NCBI RefSeq assembly: GCF_003634455.1
Contig: NZ_RBLC01000001.1
Span: 806,001 to 870,000 of the forward strand
Reading direction: 5' to 3'
Length of the DNA stretch: 64,000 nucleotides
DNA from: Flavobacterium endophyticum
Lineage (GTDB): Bacteria > Bacteroidota > Bacteroidia > Flavobacteriales > Flavobacteriaceae
The notes beneath the pieces are model-generated. The model was not told the origin of the DNA. It searched no databases and saw only the letters and a list, made by a program, of their open reading frames with translations. A program made the position numbers and the translations under genes. Positions within the stretch are counted from its first letter, which is position 1. The number at the start of each line of letters is the position of its first letter. This document shows, one piece after another, positions 1-7,917 of this stretch.

Positions 1-16
1 AAATAAGTAAGTACGT

Positions 17-370
17 ATGCGCAAAGAGAATTCTACCAACAGCATCAACGAAAAGCACCTCAACCAAAATTGCGGTATTTCGGCCACGCTCTCGCTCATC
101 GGCGGGCGCTGGAAGATCAACATCCTTAGCTACCTGCTCAACGAAGACAGGCTCCGCTACAGCGCGCTCCGCGCCCGCCTCGAAGGCATCTCGGAACGCA
201 TGCTGATTTCAAAACTGAAAGAACTGGAGCAGGACGGACTCGTAAACCGTATCGTCTACCCGCAGGTACCGCCCAAGGTAGAATACGAGCTGACGGAACT
301 GGGCCATTCGCTTCGGGAAATCTTGGAATTGATGGACGAATGGGGAGAGCAGAAAGAGCCTTCTCACTAA
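17..370 (+). CDS. HxlR-family winged-helix transcriptional regulator
   Basis: A 117-residue cytoplasmic DNA-binding protein. The early CGIS cysteine followed by LIGGRWKINILSYL and later RLRYSALRARLEGISERML matches the HxlR winged-helix core, in which a conserved N-terminal cysteine can act as a redox or electrophile sensor (family knowledge). The length is usual for the family. It is read in the same direction as the alpha/beta hydrolase that starts 37 bases downstream, so the two may be co-transcribed. HxlR proteins often control a divergent neighbour, which would lie outside the window to the left. The sequence is visibly G+C rich compared with the right half of the window. The inducer and target are unknown. 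Confidence 0.9.
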   Translation: MRKENSTNSINEKHLNQNCGISATLSLIGGRWKINILSYLLNEDRLRYSALRARLEGISERMLISKLKELEQDGLVNRIVYPQVPPKVEYELTELGHSLREILELMDEWGEQKEPSH

Positions 371-407
371 AATCCCTACCCGAAAAACCGCCAACAACCT
401 AACTCGT

Positions 408-1199
408 ATGCCCTTGATGACACCACAAAATAACGGCAGGCTGATTACTATAAACGGACAAGAACTTTATATTGAATTCCAGAATACGCGCAAAAACCGC
501 CCTACCTTGGTCTTTCTGCACGACTCTTTGGGCTGCACGGCGCTATGGCGCAATTTTCCGCAAAAGCTGGCCGAAGCCGCCCAATGCAATGTTTTGGTGT
601 ATGACCGATTGGGCTATGGCAAGTCGGCCGCAATGCTCACCCATGAAAGGCCCGTGCGCTATCTGGAAACGGAAGCGGCAGTATTGGACGGACTGCTAGC
701 CGCGCTAGACATTCATGAGGCCCTCTTATTCGGACACAGCGACGGCGGTTCTATCGCCTTGATTACCGCAAGCCGTTACGGACAAAGAATCAGAGCCGTA
801 ATCTGCGAAGCCGCTCATATTTTTGTAGAAGAAGTCACCTTGCAGGGCATCCGCGAAGCGATGGAAGCCTATAAGACCACCAGCCTGCCGGAACGCCTGC
901 AGAAATACCACGGCGACAAGGTCGATACGCTATTTAAGGCCTGGACCGAAACATGGACGCGGGATGATTTTAGGGAATGGAATATCGAATCTTTTTTATC
1001 TGGAATCACCTGTCCACTTTTGTTTGTACAGGGCGAAGCCGATGAATACGGCACTATGGAACAGGCAGAAAAAACGGTCAGCCAAGTGAGCGGGAAGGCT
1101 TTGTTGTATAGTATTCCGGAGGTCGGGCATACACCACATAAAGAAGCTCCTGAGTTGACACTTCGAGCGGCAAAGAATTTTATAGACAATTTAGGATAG
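408..1199 (+). CDS. alpha/beta hydrolase
   Basis: A 263-residue soluble hydrolase of the alpha/beta fold. The nucleophile elbow GHSDGGS puts the catalytic serine near residue 111; FLHDSLG near residue 37 forms the oxyanion-hole strand; the acid is probably in VQGEADEYG and the histidine in VGHTPHKEAP near the C-terminus. No signal peptide is visible, so it should act in the cytoplasm. It follows the HxlR regulator in the same direction and may be its target. The substrate cannot be told from sequence; esterases, C-C hydrolases and haloperoxidase-like enzymes share this layout. The ATG at 408 is the first in frame, with a second at 417. Confidence 0.88.
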   Translation: MPLMTPQNNGRLITINGQELYIEFQNTRKNRPTLVFLHDSLGCTALWRNFPQKLAEAAQCNVLVYDRLGYGKSAAMLTHERPVRYLETEAAVLDGLLAALDIHEALLFGHSDGGSIALITASRYGQRIRAVICEAAHIFVEEVTLQGIREAMEAYKTTSLPERLQKYHGDKVDTLFKAWTETWTRDDFREWNIESFLSGITCPLLFVQGEADEYGTMEQAEKTVSQVSGKALLYSIPEVGHTPHKEAPELTLRAAKNFIDNLG

Positions 1200-1273
1200 T
1201 ATCTGTTTTTTATTGACAAGACTCCTTAAGAGCTTCCTAAAAATAGTCTCGTAGAATTTGTATCCTAGCAGGA

Positions 1274-1744
1274 TTATTTATTTAAAAGCCGTTGTGTTTC
1301 TTCATTGACTATCTCCATAAACCGACTTAGTATATCTGATGACAAACAATCACCCACACTGATATAAACCATGCCATTATTATCACCCATATTCATATTC
1401 TCTTTTTGAGCTCTGTCGTAACTATCCAAACCATTAATCAGATATACGTGATGCTGCTCTCTATGCAATAGAGCTACAATTTCAGTCGCTCTGTTAAAAA
1501 CAATGCTTTGTACCCTTTTATCATCTTTGAAATACTCAGCTACCCACCTACATTCAATCAAACTACATAACTTTATCTTCTTAACGGATACATATTGGTG
1601 TAGTTCAGCAACAGGCTTTAGATTTTCAAAACATTTGGTATACAGCTCCTGCTGTATGCTGTTTTCACTCTCCTGCTCGATTTCTGTCTGGGCTACAATC
1701 TGATTTCCACAAAAAAATAAAAATATCAAGACAATGGTTTTCAT
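1274..1744 (-). CDS. small secreted protein of unknown function
   Basis: A 156-residue protein that I do not recognise. The first about 18 residues (MKTIVLIFLFFCGNQIVAQ) form a signal peptide with a likely cut after the VAQ motif, so the product should be periplasmic or outside the cell. The rest is polar, with cysteines in KCFENL and LCSLIEC that could pair. It stands alone on the reverse strand between the hydrolase and the FRG-domain gene, and its base composition is lower in G+C than its neighbours, which fits an acquired or fast-evolving gene. Confidence 0.65.
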   Translation of the reverse strand: MKTIVLIFLFFCGNQIVAQTEIEQESENSIQQELYTKCFENLKPVAELHQYVSVKKIKLCSLIECRWVAEYFKDDKRVQSIVFNRATEIVALLHREQHHVYLINGLDSYDRAQKENMNMGDNNGMVYISVGDCLSSDILSRFMEIVNEETQRLLNK

Positions 1745-1842
1745 TTATAATCAGTTATATTGTTTTATACATTCTAACAGCACCGTCAAATATACAGAAG
1801 CTCATCAACCAGAACAGCCAGCCAATTACTTTTATATTGTTT

Positions 1843-2685
1843 TTAACGCTTCCCGCTCAACAACTCAAATATCTTATCCTTCGGTTGGTATAATTTCTTA
1901 GAAGGAATGCGCCCAAAACCGTCGCCCCAAAAGCTCGGGTCTATCGGAATCTCAAACTTGGCAATCAGCCTGCGCGCAAAATCAAACTGAGGCACGCGCC
2001 TCGGGTTGTCTAGCTGGTAGTTTGGGAAAGGGCCCGCAAGGTAGCCTTCTTGAAAAAACGGACGCTGTGCCTGCGGCGGACATACGCCCAGCAGCTTCAC
2101 ATTCAGCAGTTCCTCATACGTATTGTATCCTATGCCGTCGGTCTGCCAAGGCATGCCGAGTACATAAACAATGCCCGTCTCTCCTTTGTTCCGGTCAAAA
2201 GCAAACGAACAGGCCACGTGCAGGGAATGGGTGATGTCTAACAGCGGCGTCTCGCAGATCTCATAATGCTGCAACAGCGACCAGGCAATCTCGGGATATT
2301 TTTTCAGCATCGATATGCCTTCATACCGTACCTCGCTTTCAGAAAACAGCCGCTTGATATCGCCGACCTTCTCCTCCAGCAGGGCAAACTTTTCCTTGAG
2401 CATCAGCCTTTCGCCTTCCTTTTTTCTGTAGATGGTAGGCAGCAGCGTTGTCATGCCGTTCTTTTTATAGTCCTTCGACTGCCCCCTGTAATACAAGGCA
2501 AGGTTCCGATTGTAGAACATGATCTGGGCAACATCGGTCACCAAGTCGTCATACGTCTGTACCTTTCGGGCCTCAGACCTGGCTATGGCATCCCAAGGCG
2601 TGGCAGCCGCCCACCTCCTGTCGTCAGGATGGTTGCTTTTTTCGTCAAGATTGGTATGGGAAAAAGAAGAGGAAATTAGTTTCAT
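1843..2685 (-). CDS. FRG-domain-containing protein
   Basis: A 280-residue soluble protein. The segment LALYYRGQSKDYKK followed by LLPTIYRKK is the signature of the FRG domain (named for its conserved F-R-G residues), and LLQHYEICETPLLDITHSL with VACSFAFDR further on is typical of the same domain. The function of FRG domains is not settled. They occur in accessory regions of bacteria and phages, and a defence or toxin role has been suspected. I use the ATG at 2685; the frame runs open to 2757, but the extra 24 residues look like translated upstream sequence. It lies next to a DUF6266 gene and repeats, in a region that looks accessory. Confidence 0.8.
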   Translation of the reverse strand: MKLISSSFSHTNLDEKSNHPDDRRWAAATPWDAIARSEARKVQTYDDLVTDVAQIMFYNRNLALYYRGQSKDYKKNGMTTLLPTIYRKKEGERLMLKEKFALLEEKVGDIKRLFSESEVRYEGISMLKKYPEIAWSLLQHYEICETPLLDITHSLHVACSFAFDRNKGETGIVYVLGMPWQTDGIGYNTYEELLNVKLLGVCPPQAQRPFFQEGYLAGPFPNYQLDNPRRVPQFDFARRLIAKFEIPIDPSFWGDGFGRIPSKKLYQPKDKIFELLSGKR

Positions 2686-2805
2686 ACAAAAGAAATGATT
2701 GTGCCCTATAAAGATATAAAAACTATGATACGCGCCTCCTACTAAATGCATCCGCACCTAAAAATAATGCTTCCCTCCCCGTGCAGAACCCGTTGCGCGC
2801 GCCTA

Positions 2806-2838
2806 TAAAAAAAGCCTCGGAGAAAAATCCTCCAAGGC
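2806..2838 (-). terminator. Rho-independent terminator after the DUF6266 gene
   Basis: The inverted repeat GCCTCGGAG (2814-2822) and CTCCAAGGC (2830-2838) has a seven-base loop. On the reverse strand it is followed by a run of seven T. It lies 25 bases past the stop of the reverse-strand DUF6266 gene. Confidence 0.8.
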
Positions 2839-2862
2839 CCCTTTCCTGCACTGCTGCCAGCG

Positions 2863-3504
2863 CTACAGAACCTCAACCATGCCCAAATAGACGCTGGTCG
2901 AATTGAGCTTGCCATTTTCAGAAGCAAAAGCCATCCAGCAGTGCACCTGCGCTCCCGCATAATAGTCCGGAAGCGTGATTTCGGCGGCCGCCTGGTCGCG
3001 TGTTCCCACGGCCAGAAAAAAATCCGAGAAGCCGCTTTCGGCATCGTGCACGCCTATCATTAAGCGGTCGGTCGGCTTGGCCGTTGCCTGTCCCGAATTG
3101 TCTGCCCACGAAAAGCGCAGCAGGTTGCCAGCACTGGCAGTAACAACCGTCTGCGTCGTGCCCTGCAGATCGCCGCGGCTCAGCAGTACTTTGGCATAAT
3201 TCATAGACAGCACGCTGCCGTTTAGCACCACCGCTTCCCTAAGGTGGTAGCTCGTAGCCTGATTGGTTCGCGAACGGCCGCCGCTCGGCTGGCCAAAATA
3301 GCTCGCCAGCATCGGCTTGAACGGCAGCAGGAAGCGCGCGACAAGCGCAAACTTTTCGCGCTGCTGCAGCTGGTTTTCTGTCGGCGCACTAGTGCCCGCT
3401 CTCGGAAGGCTGCGCAGCACATCCATGCCGCGCCAGCTGGCACCTACCACGTTTCCGACCTTGCCGGAAAAAGCGCCCAGGATGCCTTTGTTGTACTTGC
3501 CCAT
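2863..3504 (-). CDS. DUF6266 family protein
   Basis: A 213-residue protein. The N-terminus MGKYNKGILGAFSGKVGNVV followed by GASWRGMDVLRSLPR is the hallmark of DUF6266, a family I know from Bacteroidota, often with several copies per genome and no known function. The middle (QLQQREKFALVARFLLPFKP) is helical and the second half looks beta-rich, with alternating hydrophobic residues. No signal peptide or catalytic motif is visible. It has its own terminator. Upstream lies a repeat-bearing non-coding stretch and a small helix-turn-helix gene read the same way, which together may form a mobile or accessory module. Confidence 0.85.
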   Translation of the reverse strand: MGKYNKGILGAFSGKVGNVVGASWRGMDVLRSLPRAGTSAPTENQLQQREKFALVARFLLPFKPMLASYFGQPSGGRSRTNQATSYHLREAVVLNGSVLSMNYAKVLLSRGDLQGTTQTVVTASAGNLLRFSWADNSGQATAKPTDRLMIGVHDAESGFSDFFLAVGTRDQAAAEITLPDYYAGAQVHCWMAFASENGKLNSTSVYLGMVEVL

Positions 3505-4017
3505 AATCTTAAAAAATTAATGGTTAATAAATCGACTTGCAGGCCCTAGTATCGCCTGCGGTGACACTAAGGTAAGCCGCTTTGTGTCAGACTGTAACGG
3601 CACGAAAGAAGACAATAGGAAAAGGCCGTATTCAATGCCTCTTGAAGCTTTTTTTCGCCTTTTGGGCAGATTATGCGTTCCGATTCGGGTTTTTTATGCT
3701 TTTGGAGACTTTCAAAAACAGGTACCGAAAGGCTAATTTTTGGCCTGTTTTTGGCACCGAATCGGTAGGGGTTTTGTTCGGGTTTCGTTCGGGTCTCGTT
3801 CGGGAAAATGACCCAAAAAAAGTTTCCTGCCGAACCACTCCCGAACCACTCCCGAAGGAAGCCCGAACAGAGGGCTGCAGAACGGCTTTGCCGATTGCTC
3901 AAAATAAGGCATCGGAACGTAACGACAGGACAAGAAATAGCCTGCCTGAGCAGCAGCTCGGCAGCCGTTACGGCATAAAAAAGAGGGTGATTTTCAGACT
4001 CCAAAAAGCAGGAACGC
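3505..4017. other. non-coding stretch with repeats, 513 bases
   Basis: No convincing gene is seen here. Frames are open on both strands (3567-4004 reverse, 3582-4076 forward), but their proteins have no domain, are rich in repeat-derived residues and contradict each other. The stretch holds the 11-bp repeat arrays at 3777-3870 and should carry the promoter of the DUF6266 gene near its left end. Confidence 0.6.
3777..3870. repeat. two 11-bp tandem arrays facing each other as an inverted repeat
   Basis: The left arm has TTCGGG at 3777, 3788 and 3799, each 11 bases apart, with spacers TTTCG and TCTCG. The right arm has CGAACCACTCC at 3831 and 3842, followed in register by CGAAGGAAGCC at 3853 and CGAACAG at 3864. 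GTTCGG of the left arm is complementary to CCGAAC of the right arm, so the whole can fold as a long interrupted hairpin around a centre near 3817. It could be a protein-binding array, a mobile-element end or a recombination site. Confidence 0.75.
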
Positions 4018-4317
4018 CTATAAGCCCAGGTCTTTTAGCAAAGACGGCGGGTAATGGCTTAGGTCTGAGGTCTTGAAGTTTTTGTAGCTCTTGAGCACCA
4101 GCATGTGCGTAAAATGGATCTTGGGATAGATAAAGGTTCCGCCAAAATGCTCGTAAGGAATCTGCTGCTGCTTCCGCATCTTGGCAATCTTGGTGTCGCT
4201 GCATTTGAATATCCTCATCAGGTCTGAGGTGTCAAACCAGCATTCGTTTTCGAGGCGCTGTATCTTGGCCTTGAGTTCTTCGTTTTCTTTGCGCAGTCGG
4301 TCGAGTTCTTCTTTCAT
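4018..4317 (-). CDS. small helix-turn-helix DNA-binding protein
   Basis: A 99-residue protein. Residues 1-25 are a charged coiled coil (EELDRLRKENEELKAKIQRL). Then comes a MerR/excisionase-like helix-turn-helix: WFDTSDLMRIFKCSDTKIAK, MRKQQQIPYEHFGGTFIYPK. Proteins of this shape are common in and near mobile elements of Bacteroidota, where they act as excisionases or small regulators. It sits upstream of the repeat region and the DUF6266 gene on the same strand, so the 11-bp repeats are a reasonable candidate for its binding site (inference). It is closed by a TAG stop. Confidence 0.75.
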   Translation of the reverse strand: MKEELDRLRKENEELKAKIQRLENECWFDTSDLMRIFKCSDTKIAKMRKQQQIPYEHFGGTFIYPKIHFTHMLVLKSYKNFKTSDLSHYPPSLLKDLGL

Positions 4318-4494
4318 TTGGCGTGTAGTTTAATAGGTTTGTATCGGTTCGTATGTTTCTCCCATAACGGCAAAAACTTCGGAAAAGTATGCCTAAAATG
4401 TATTTTTTTTGGCGGGTGCAGGGGTCCTGAAGCGGGCCGCCGCCGTGATAAACAAAACAGTTTACCTGCCTAGCCGTGACGTTGCTTTTTGGAG

Positions 4495-5025
4495 TTATTT
4501 CTTGAACATGGGCAGCGGATTAAGCGGATGGCGCAGCAGGTTCTTGAACGTGCCTTTGGCCAAAAAAAGATGGAAGCCTAAGTTGGGCCATCTTTTGCGG
4601 TTATCGCGGAGGCGCCTGCCGTCGGTCCCGAACCGCATCAGTCCCAATGACACATCAATCCAGTCGGCCTTGCGGAACGTTTCTACCGTGTGCTGATTTT
4701 CGCCCTTATAGGGCGTCATCTTGTGGTGCCAGTGGATCATCTGCGCAATCTCGGCTGCCCAGTCTGCCTTTCCGGCTTTGCTGAGGTAGGCTGCTGCCTG
4801 CTCGGCAGAAGGGCCGAGGTAGTCGAGCGTATGGTGCGTCCAGATGCCGATATCGTGAAAGGCGGCGGCTATGGCATACTTCTCGCTATTCTCCGCGGCA
4901 CTGTCGAGCAGCATACAGGCGGCCAGTACGCGGCACGTATGGTTCTTGTATTTTTCGTAGTCGCCGCCAAGCTGCTGCCGGAAGGGCTGTAGCAGTGTTT
5001 CGATGGCCTGTTCCTGATGTTCCAT
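4495..5025 (-). CDS. HD-domain protein, predicted phosphohydrolase
   Basis: A 176-residue soluble protein. It carries the HD metal-site pattern: H29 in YKNHTCRVL, H57-D58 in AAFHDIGIW, the histidines of MIHWHHK, and a late aspartate in RKADWIDVSLG. HD proteins remove phosphate from nucleotides or cut cyclic nucleotides, but the substrate cannot be told here. It stands alone on the reverse strand, divergent from the J-domain gene, with about 200 bases of shared upstream region. The G+C content is high, as in the rest of the left end. Confidence 0.85.
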   Translation of the reverse strand: MEHQEQAIETLLQPFRQQLGGDYEKYKNHTCRVLAACMLLDSAAENSEKYAIAAAFHDIGIWTHHTLDYLGPSAEQAAAYLSKAGKADWAAEIAQMIHWHHKMTPYKGENQHTVETFRKADWIDVSLGLMRFGTDGRRLRDNRKRWPNLGFHLFLAKGTFKNLLRHPLNPLPMFKK

Positions 5026-5194
5026 AAGCTGTCTGTTGGTTTGTTAAGCTCGCTGTGCGACCTATAGTGCTCGCTGGATGCAAGATACGTATAAAAAGCG
5101 AATAGCGGCAGACGGTTTTGCGTCGATTCGGGCCAATTTTGAAGCCAAAATAAATTAATACTGAACGGGTTAGGATTTTTTATTTTTATTTGCC

Positions 5195-5202
5195 TACTTT
5201 TG
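5195..5202 (+). promoter_or_regulatory. promoter -7 box for the J-domain gene
   Basis: TACTTTTG matches the Bacteroidota -7 consensus TAnnTTTG exactly and lies 26 bases before the ATG at 5229. No clear -33 TTG was found at the usual spacing. Confidence 0.6.
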
Positions 5203-5228
5203 CGCCCGATTAAAAGAAAGTAGTATTT

Positions 5229-5675
5229 ATGAAAAGAATTGTTGAGCACAGGAAGCTTTTGGGAGTCGACAAGACCGTTACGCTAAAAGAATTGAAAACG
5301 ATCTACAGGAATGTGATGAAAGATTCGCACCCTGACAAGTTCGTAGATGATGAGGCTGGAAAGCTTGAGGCAGAAGAAAGAAGCAAGTCGGTGATCGAGG
5401 CCTACCACTTTTTGGTAAGCATCAATCCGGAAACACAAGAGCGTTTCCGCGACGAGTATACCGAGACTACGGCAAAATCGAACATCCATGATTTCTACTA
5501 CGAAAAGCAGATCTTGGTCATCCAGCACCTGAACGGGAATTCGTATGAGTATATCGGGGTTCCGAGAAACACCTACATCAAGATGGTGAATGCAGAATCG
5601 CCAAGCCGTTTTGCCAGAAGACATATCTATGGCAGCTTTATCTACAGAAAATCAGGCGTTGCAGCCGAAGATTAA
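5229..5675 (+). CDS. J-domain and KTSC-domain fusion protein
   Basis: A 148-residue cytoplasmic protein. Residues 1 to about 72 form a J domain with the HPD triad in DSHPDKF, which would stimulate an Hsp70 ATPase. Residues from about 85 to 145 (ILVIQHLNGNSYEYIGVP, then SPSRFARRHIYGSF) match the KTSC domain, named for its similarity to the C-terminus of a lysyl-tRNA synthetase and of unknown role. Both halves look intact, so the protein may bring DnaK to a KTSC-bound target. It is a single gene with its own promoter box and terminator. Confidence 0.85.
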   Translation: MKRIVEHRKLLGVDKTVTLKELKTIYRNVMKDSHPDKFVDDEAGKLEAEERSKSVIEAYHFLVSINPETQERFRDEYTETTAKSNIHDFYYEKQILVIQHLNGNSYEYIGVPRNTYIKMVNAESPSRFARRHIYGSFIYRKSGVAAED

Positions 5676-5698
5676 TTGCTGCACGTTTTATAATAAGC

Positions 5699-5730
5699 AA
5701 GGCTCTTGGGAAACCGAGGGCCTTTTTTTA
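5699..5730 (+). terminator. Rho-independent terminator after the J-domain gene
   Basis: AAGGCTCTTGG and CCGAGGGCCTT pair with two G-T wobbles around the loop GAAA. A run of seven T follows. Confidence 0.85.
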
Positions 5731-5796
5731 TGCCCGGCTATCCTGTGCCTACTCTTGGGATTCGGAAACCTATTCGCAGCCTGCATGCCTTGCCGA

Positions 5797-7209
5797 TTAC
5801 GGCTGGTGCACTATTGTTTCGAGATCAGGTGCGGCGGCAAGAATGACTTCGGCCCTTGTGCCCTTGCCTAAGTCGCTATATATTTTCAGCTCGGCATGCA
5901 GCAGCGTACACAGCCTCTTTGCGATAGATAGCCCAAGACCTGTTCCTTTTACGGCTCGTCTCTGGCTTTCGGCCCTAAAAAATTCGTTATAGATTTTCTG
6001 AAGGTCGTCTGGCGCAATGCCTACACCATTGTCGGCAATCGAGCAGACAATCCTGTCTTCCTGCCTTGCAAGGGCGATATCGATCCTGCCATTTTCTCCT
6101 GTATATTTCACGGCATTAGAAATCAGGTTATCGAGAATGACCGAGAAGAGGTAAGCGTCTGAGCGGATCCAGAAGTGCTGGCCTGATTCAAAGCCCAGCG
6201 CAATGTTCTTGGCCGCAATCTTAGAGGAGTAGCGTTCCAATACCTGCAGGATGACCTCATCGACTGCCACGTCTTCAATATGCACGGCCGCCTTCTGGTT
6301 TTCGAACCGGGCAAGCAGCAGCAGCTGGTCTGCCAGGTCGTTAAGGCGGTTGACTTCGCTGATGCAGTAGCGTATCTTTTCTTCATATTCGGCGCTTTCG
6401 CGGGGCTTGCGGATCAGCACCTCAAGCGTTCCTTGAATGACGGCCAGCGGTGTCCGCAGCTCGTGGGAGGCATCTGACGTAAATTGGCGTTCCCTGACAA
6501 CCGCATCTTCGATACGGTCCAGCAGCTGATTTATGGAAGCAGAGAGCTCAAATAGCTCGTCTTTGTTTTTTGGGAGTTCGATACGTTCGCTCAGGTTGCT
6601 GTTGGTGATCTTGCTCGCTGTATTGATAATGTCTACGGCGGGCCTTATGCTTCTTCCGGCAATAAAGCGCGTGACAAAGAACAGCGCTAGCAGCACAATA
6701 GGAAAGGCAATAAACAGCACGCGGCTCAGGTTGCCCAAGACCCGCACTTCTTCTTCTACCGACATGGCTATGATGACATAGCCTACCTTTTTGCCGTGGT
6801 TGAGGAGCGGCGCCTGTACCTGCCTGACAGGAATATCGACGAGATATGTATCTTGGGAATGGATGTTTGTTTCCTCGTAGCGGAGCTTGAGGTTTTCGCC
6901 TTTGAGGTTGTTGGATTTCTCGTAAAAACGCCCCATGCTGTCAAAAATCTGGACAAATATGGGATTGACATCAATCTCGTTGTGCTCGGTCTCATCCCAT
7001 TCGCCAGGCTCAACCAGCATGGGATGGCTCGACGGCTGGTTTGCTACATATTCTTGATGGTAGCGGATCTCGGTACCGAGGTTCTGGTTGATATCGTAAT
7101 TGACAGAAAGGGAGACTATAACATATACGACCGCAAATACTATTGCGATCAGCGTGGCCGCACTGATGAGGTTGTAGACGGCAATCCTGTTTTTAAAAGA
7201 CAGTGGCAT
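5797..7209 (-). CDS. two-component sensor histidine kinase
   Basis: A 470-residue inner-membrane kinase. TM1 spans about residues 14-36 and TM2 about 163-185. Between them is a periplasmic sensor of about 125 residues. A HAMP linker follows, then the HisKA box with the phospho-accepting H249 in ASHELRTPLAVIQG. The ATPase part has the N box LISNAVKY, G1 DNGVGIA and G2 GTGLGLSIAKRL. It starts six bases after the stop of the response regulator and ends the operon with the LTA-synthase-like enzyme and the diacylglycerol kinase. It probably senses an envelope state and phosphorylates that regulator. Confidence 0.95.
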   Translation of the reverse strand: MPLSFKNRIAVYNLISAATLIAIVFAVVYVIVSLSVNYDINQNLGTEIRYHQEYVANQPSSHPMLVEPGEWDETEHNEIDVNPIFVQIFDSMGRFYEKSNNLKGENLKLRYEETNIHSQDTYLVDIPVRQVQAPLLNHGKKVGYVIIAMSVEEEVRVLGNLSRVLFIAFPIVLLALFFVTRFIAGRSIRPAVDIINTASKITNSNLSERIELPKNKDELFELSASINQLLDRIEDAVVRERQFTSDASHELRTPLAVIQGTLEVLIRKPRESAEYEEKIRYCISEVNRLNDLADQLLLLARFENQKAAVHIEDVAVDEVILQVLERYSSKIAAKNIALGFESGQHFWIRSDAYLFSVILDNLISNAVKYTGENGRIDIALARQEDRIVCSIADNGVGIAPDDLQKIYNEFFRAESQRRAVKGTGLGLSIAKRLCTLLHAELKIYSDLGKGTRAEVILAAAPDLETIVHQP

Positions 7210-7215
7210 GGGCTG

Positions 7216-7884
7216 CTAGATTTCATTTGCAATGTAGCCAATTCCGCGGATAGTCTTGATGTAGTCTTCTTCTTTTTTCAGCCCCAGCTTTTTGCGTATC
7301 GAATTGATAAACACATCAATTACTCCAGACTCGTAATCAAAATGGATGTTCCAGACTTCCTTGATGATCTGGTTGCGGGTACAGACCGCGCCCTTGTTCT
7401 TGATCAGGTATTCGAGCAGGGAAAATTCTTTATGGGTAAGATAGACTTCCTTGTCATGCGTAAAGACTTGGTGCTTTTCGATGTCTAATCGGATAGGTCC
7501 GAGCGTATAGGTCTTGTTTTCTGAGGCGGCCGAGCGGAACTGTACTTTGATGCGTTCCAGCAGTTCTTCAAAGCTGAAAGGCTTCTTGATATAGTCGTTG
7601 GCGCCTGCCTTGAGGCCCTCGATGGTTTCCTGCACGGTATCTTTGGCCGTAAGAAATACGATAGGCGTTGACTGGTTGGCCTTGCGAAAGGACCTGCAGA
7701 CTTCGATACCGGACAATTTGGGCAGCATCCAGTCAAGCAGCAGCAGGTCAAAATGCTGTGCCAGAGCCAGCCGGAGCGCAAGTTCTCCGTCGGAAGCCAG
7801 GGTCACTGTATAATGTTCTTCTTCGAGTCCTTGTTTCAGGAAGTTTGAAATTCCGATCTCGTCTTCGGCTACTAGTATGTTCAT
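7216..7884 (-). CDS. OmpR/PhoB-type response regulator
   Basis: A 222-residue regulator. The receiver domain (1 to about 115) has the acidic pair E7-D8, the phospho-acceptor D51 in LLLLDWMLP and the lysine in DYIKKPFS. The winged-helix output (about 125-222) has LTHKEFSLLEYLIKNKG and IDVFINSIRKKLG. I start at ATG 7884 (MNILVAEDE); the frame also opens with TTG at 7893, which would add three residues. It is the partner of the histidine kinase six bases downstream and follows the diacylglycerol kinase gene by 33 bases. Confidence 0.95.
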   Translation of the reverse strand: MNILVAEDEIGISNFLKQGLEEEHYTVTLASDGELALRLALAQHFDLLLLDWMLPKLSGIEVCRSFRKANQSTPIVFLTAKDTVQETIEGLKAGANDYIKKPFSFEELLERIKVQFRSAASENKTYTLGPIRLDIEKHQVFTHDKEVYLTHKEFSLLEYLIKNKGAVCTRNQIIKEVWNIHFDYESGVIDVFINSIRKKLGLKKEEDYIKTIRGIGYIANEI

Positions 7885-7917
7885 AGGCGGCAATTTTAGA
7901 TAAATAGGGTCAAAATA

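Noticed and set aside
3567..4076. Open frames of 145 residues (reverse) and 164 residues (forward)
   Set aside because: They cover the same repeat-rich stretch on opposite strands, have no domain or signal, and their residues mirror the 11-bp repeats.
6796..7488. 230-residue forward open frame across the histidine kinase and regulator
   Set aside because: Antisense to two well-recognised genes and crosses their boundary.
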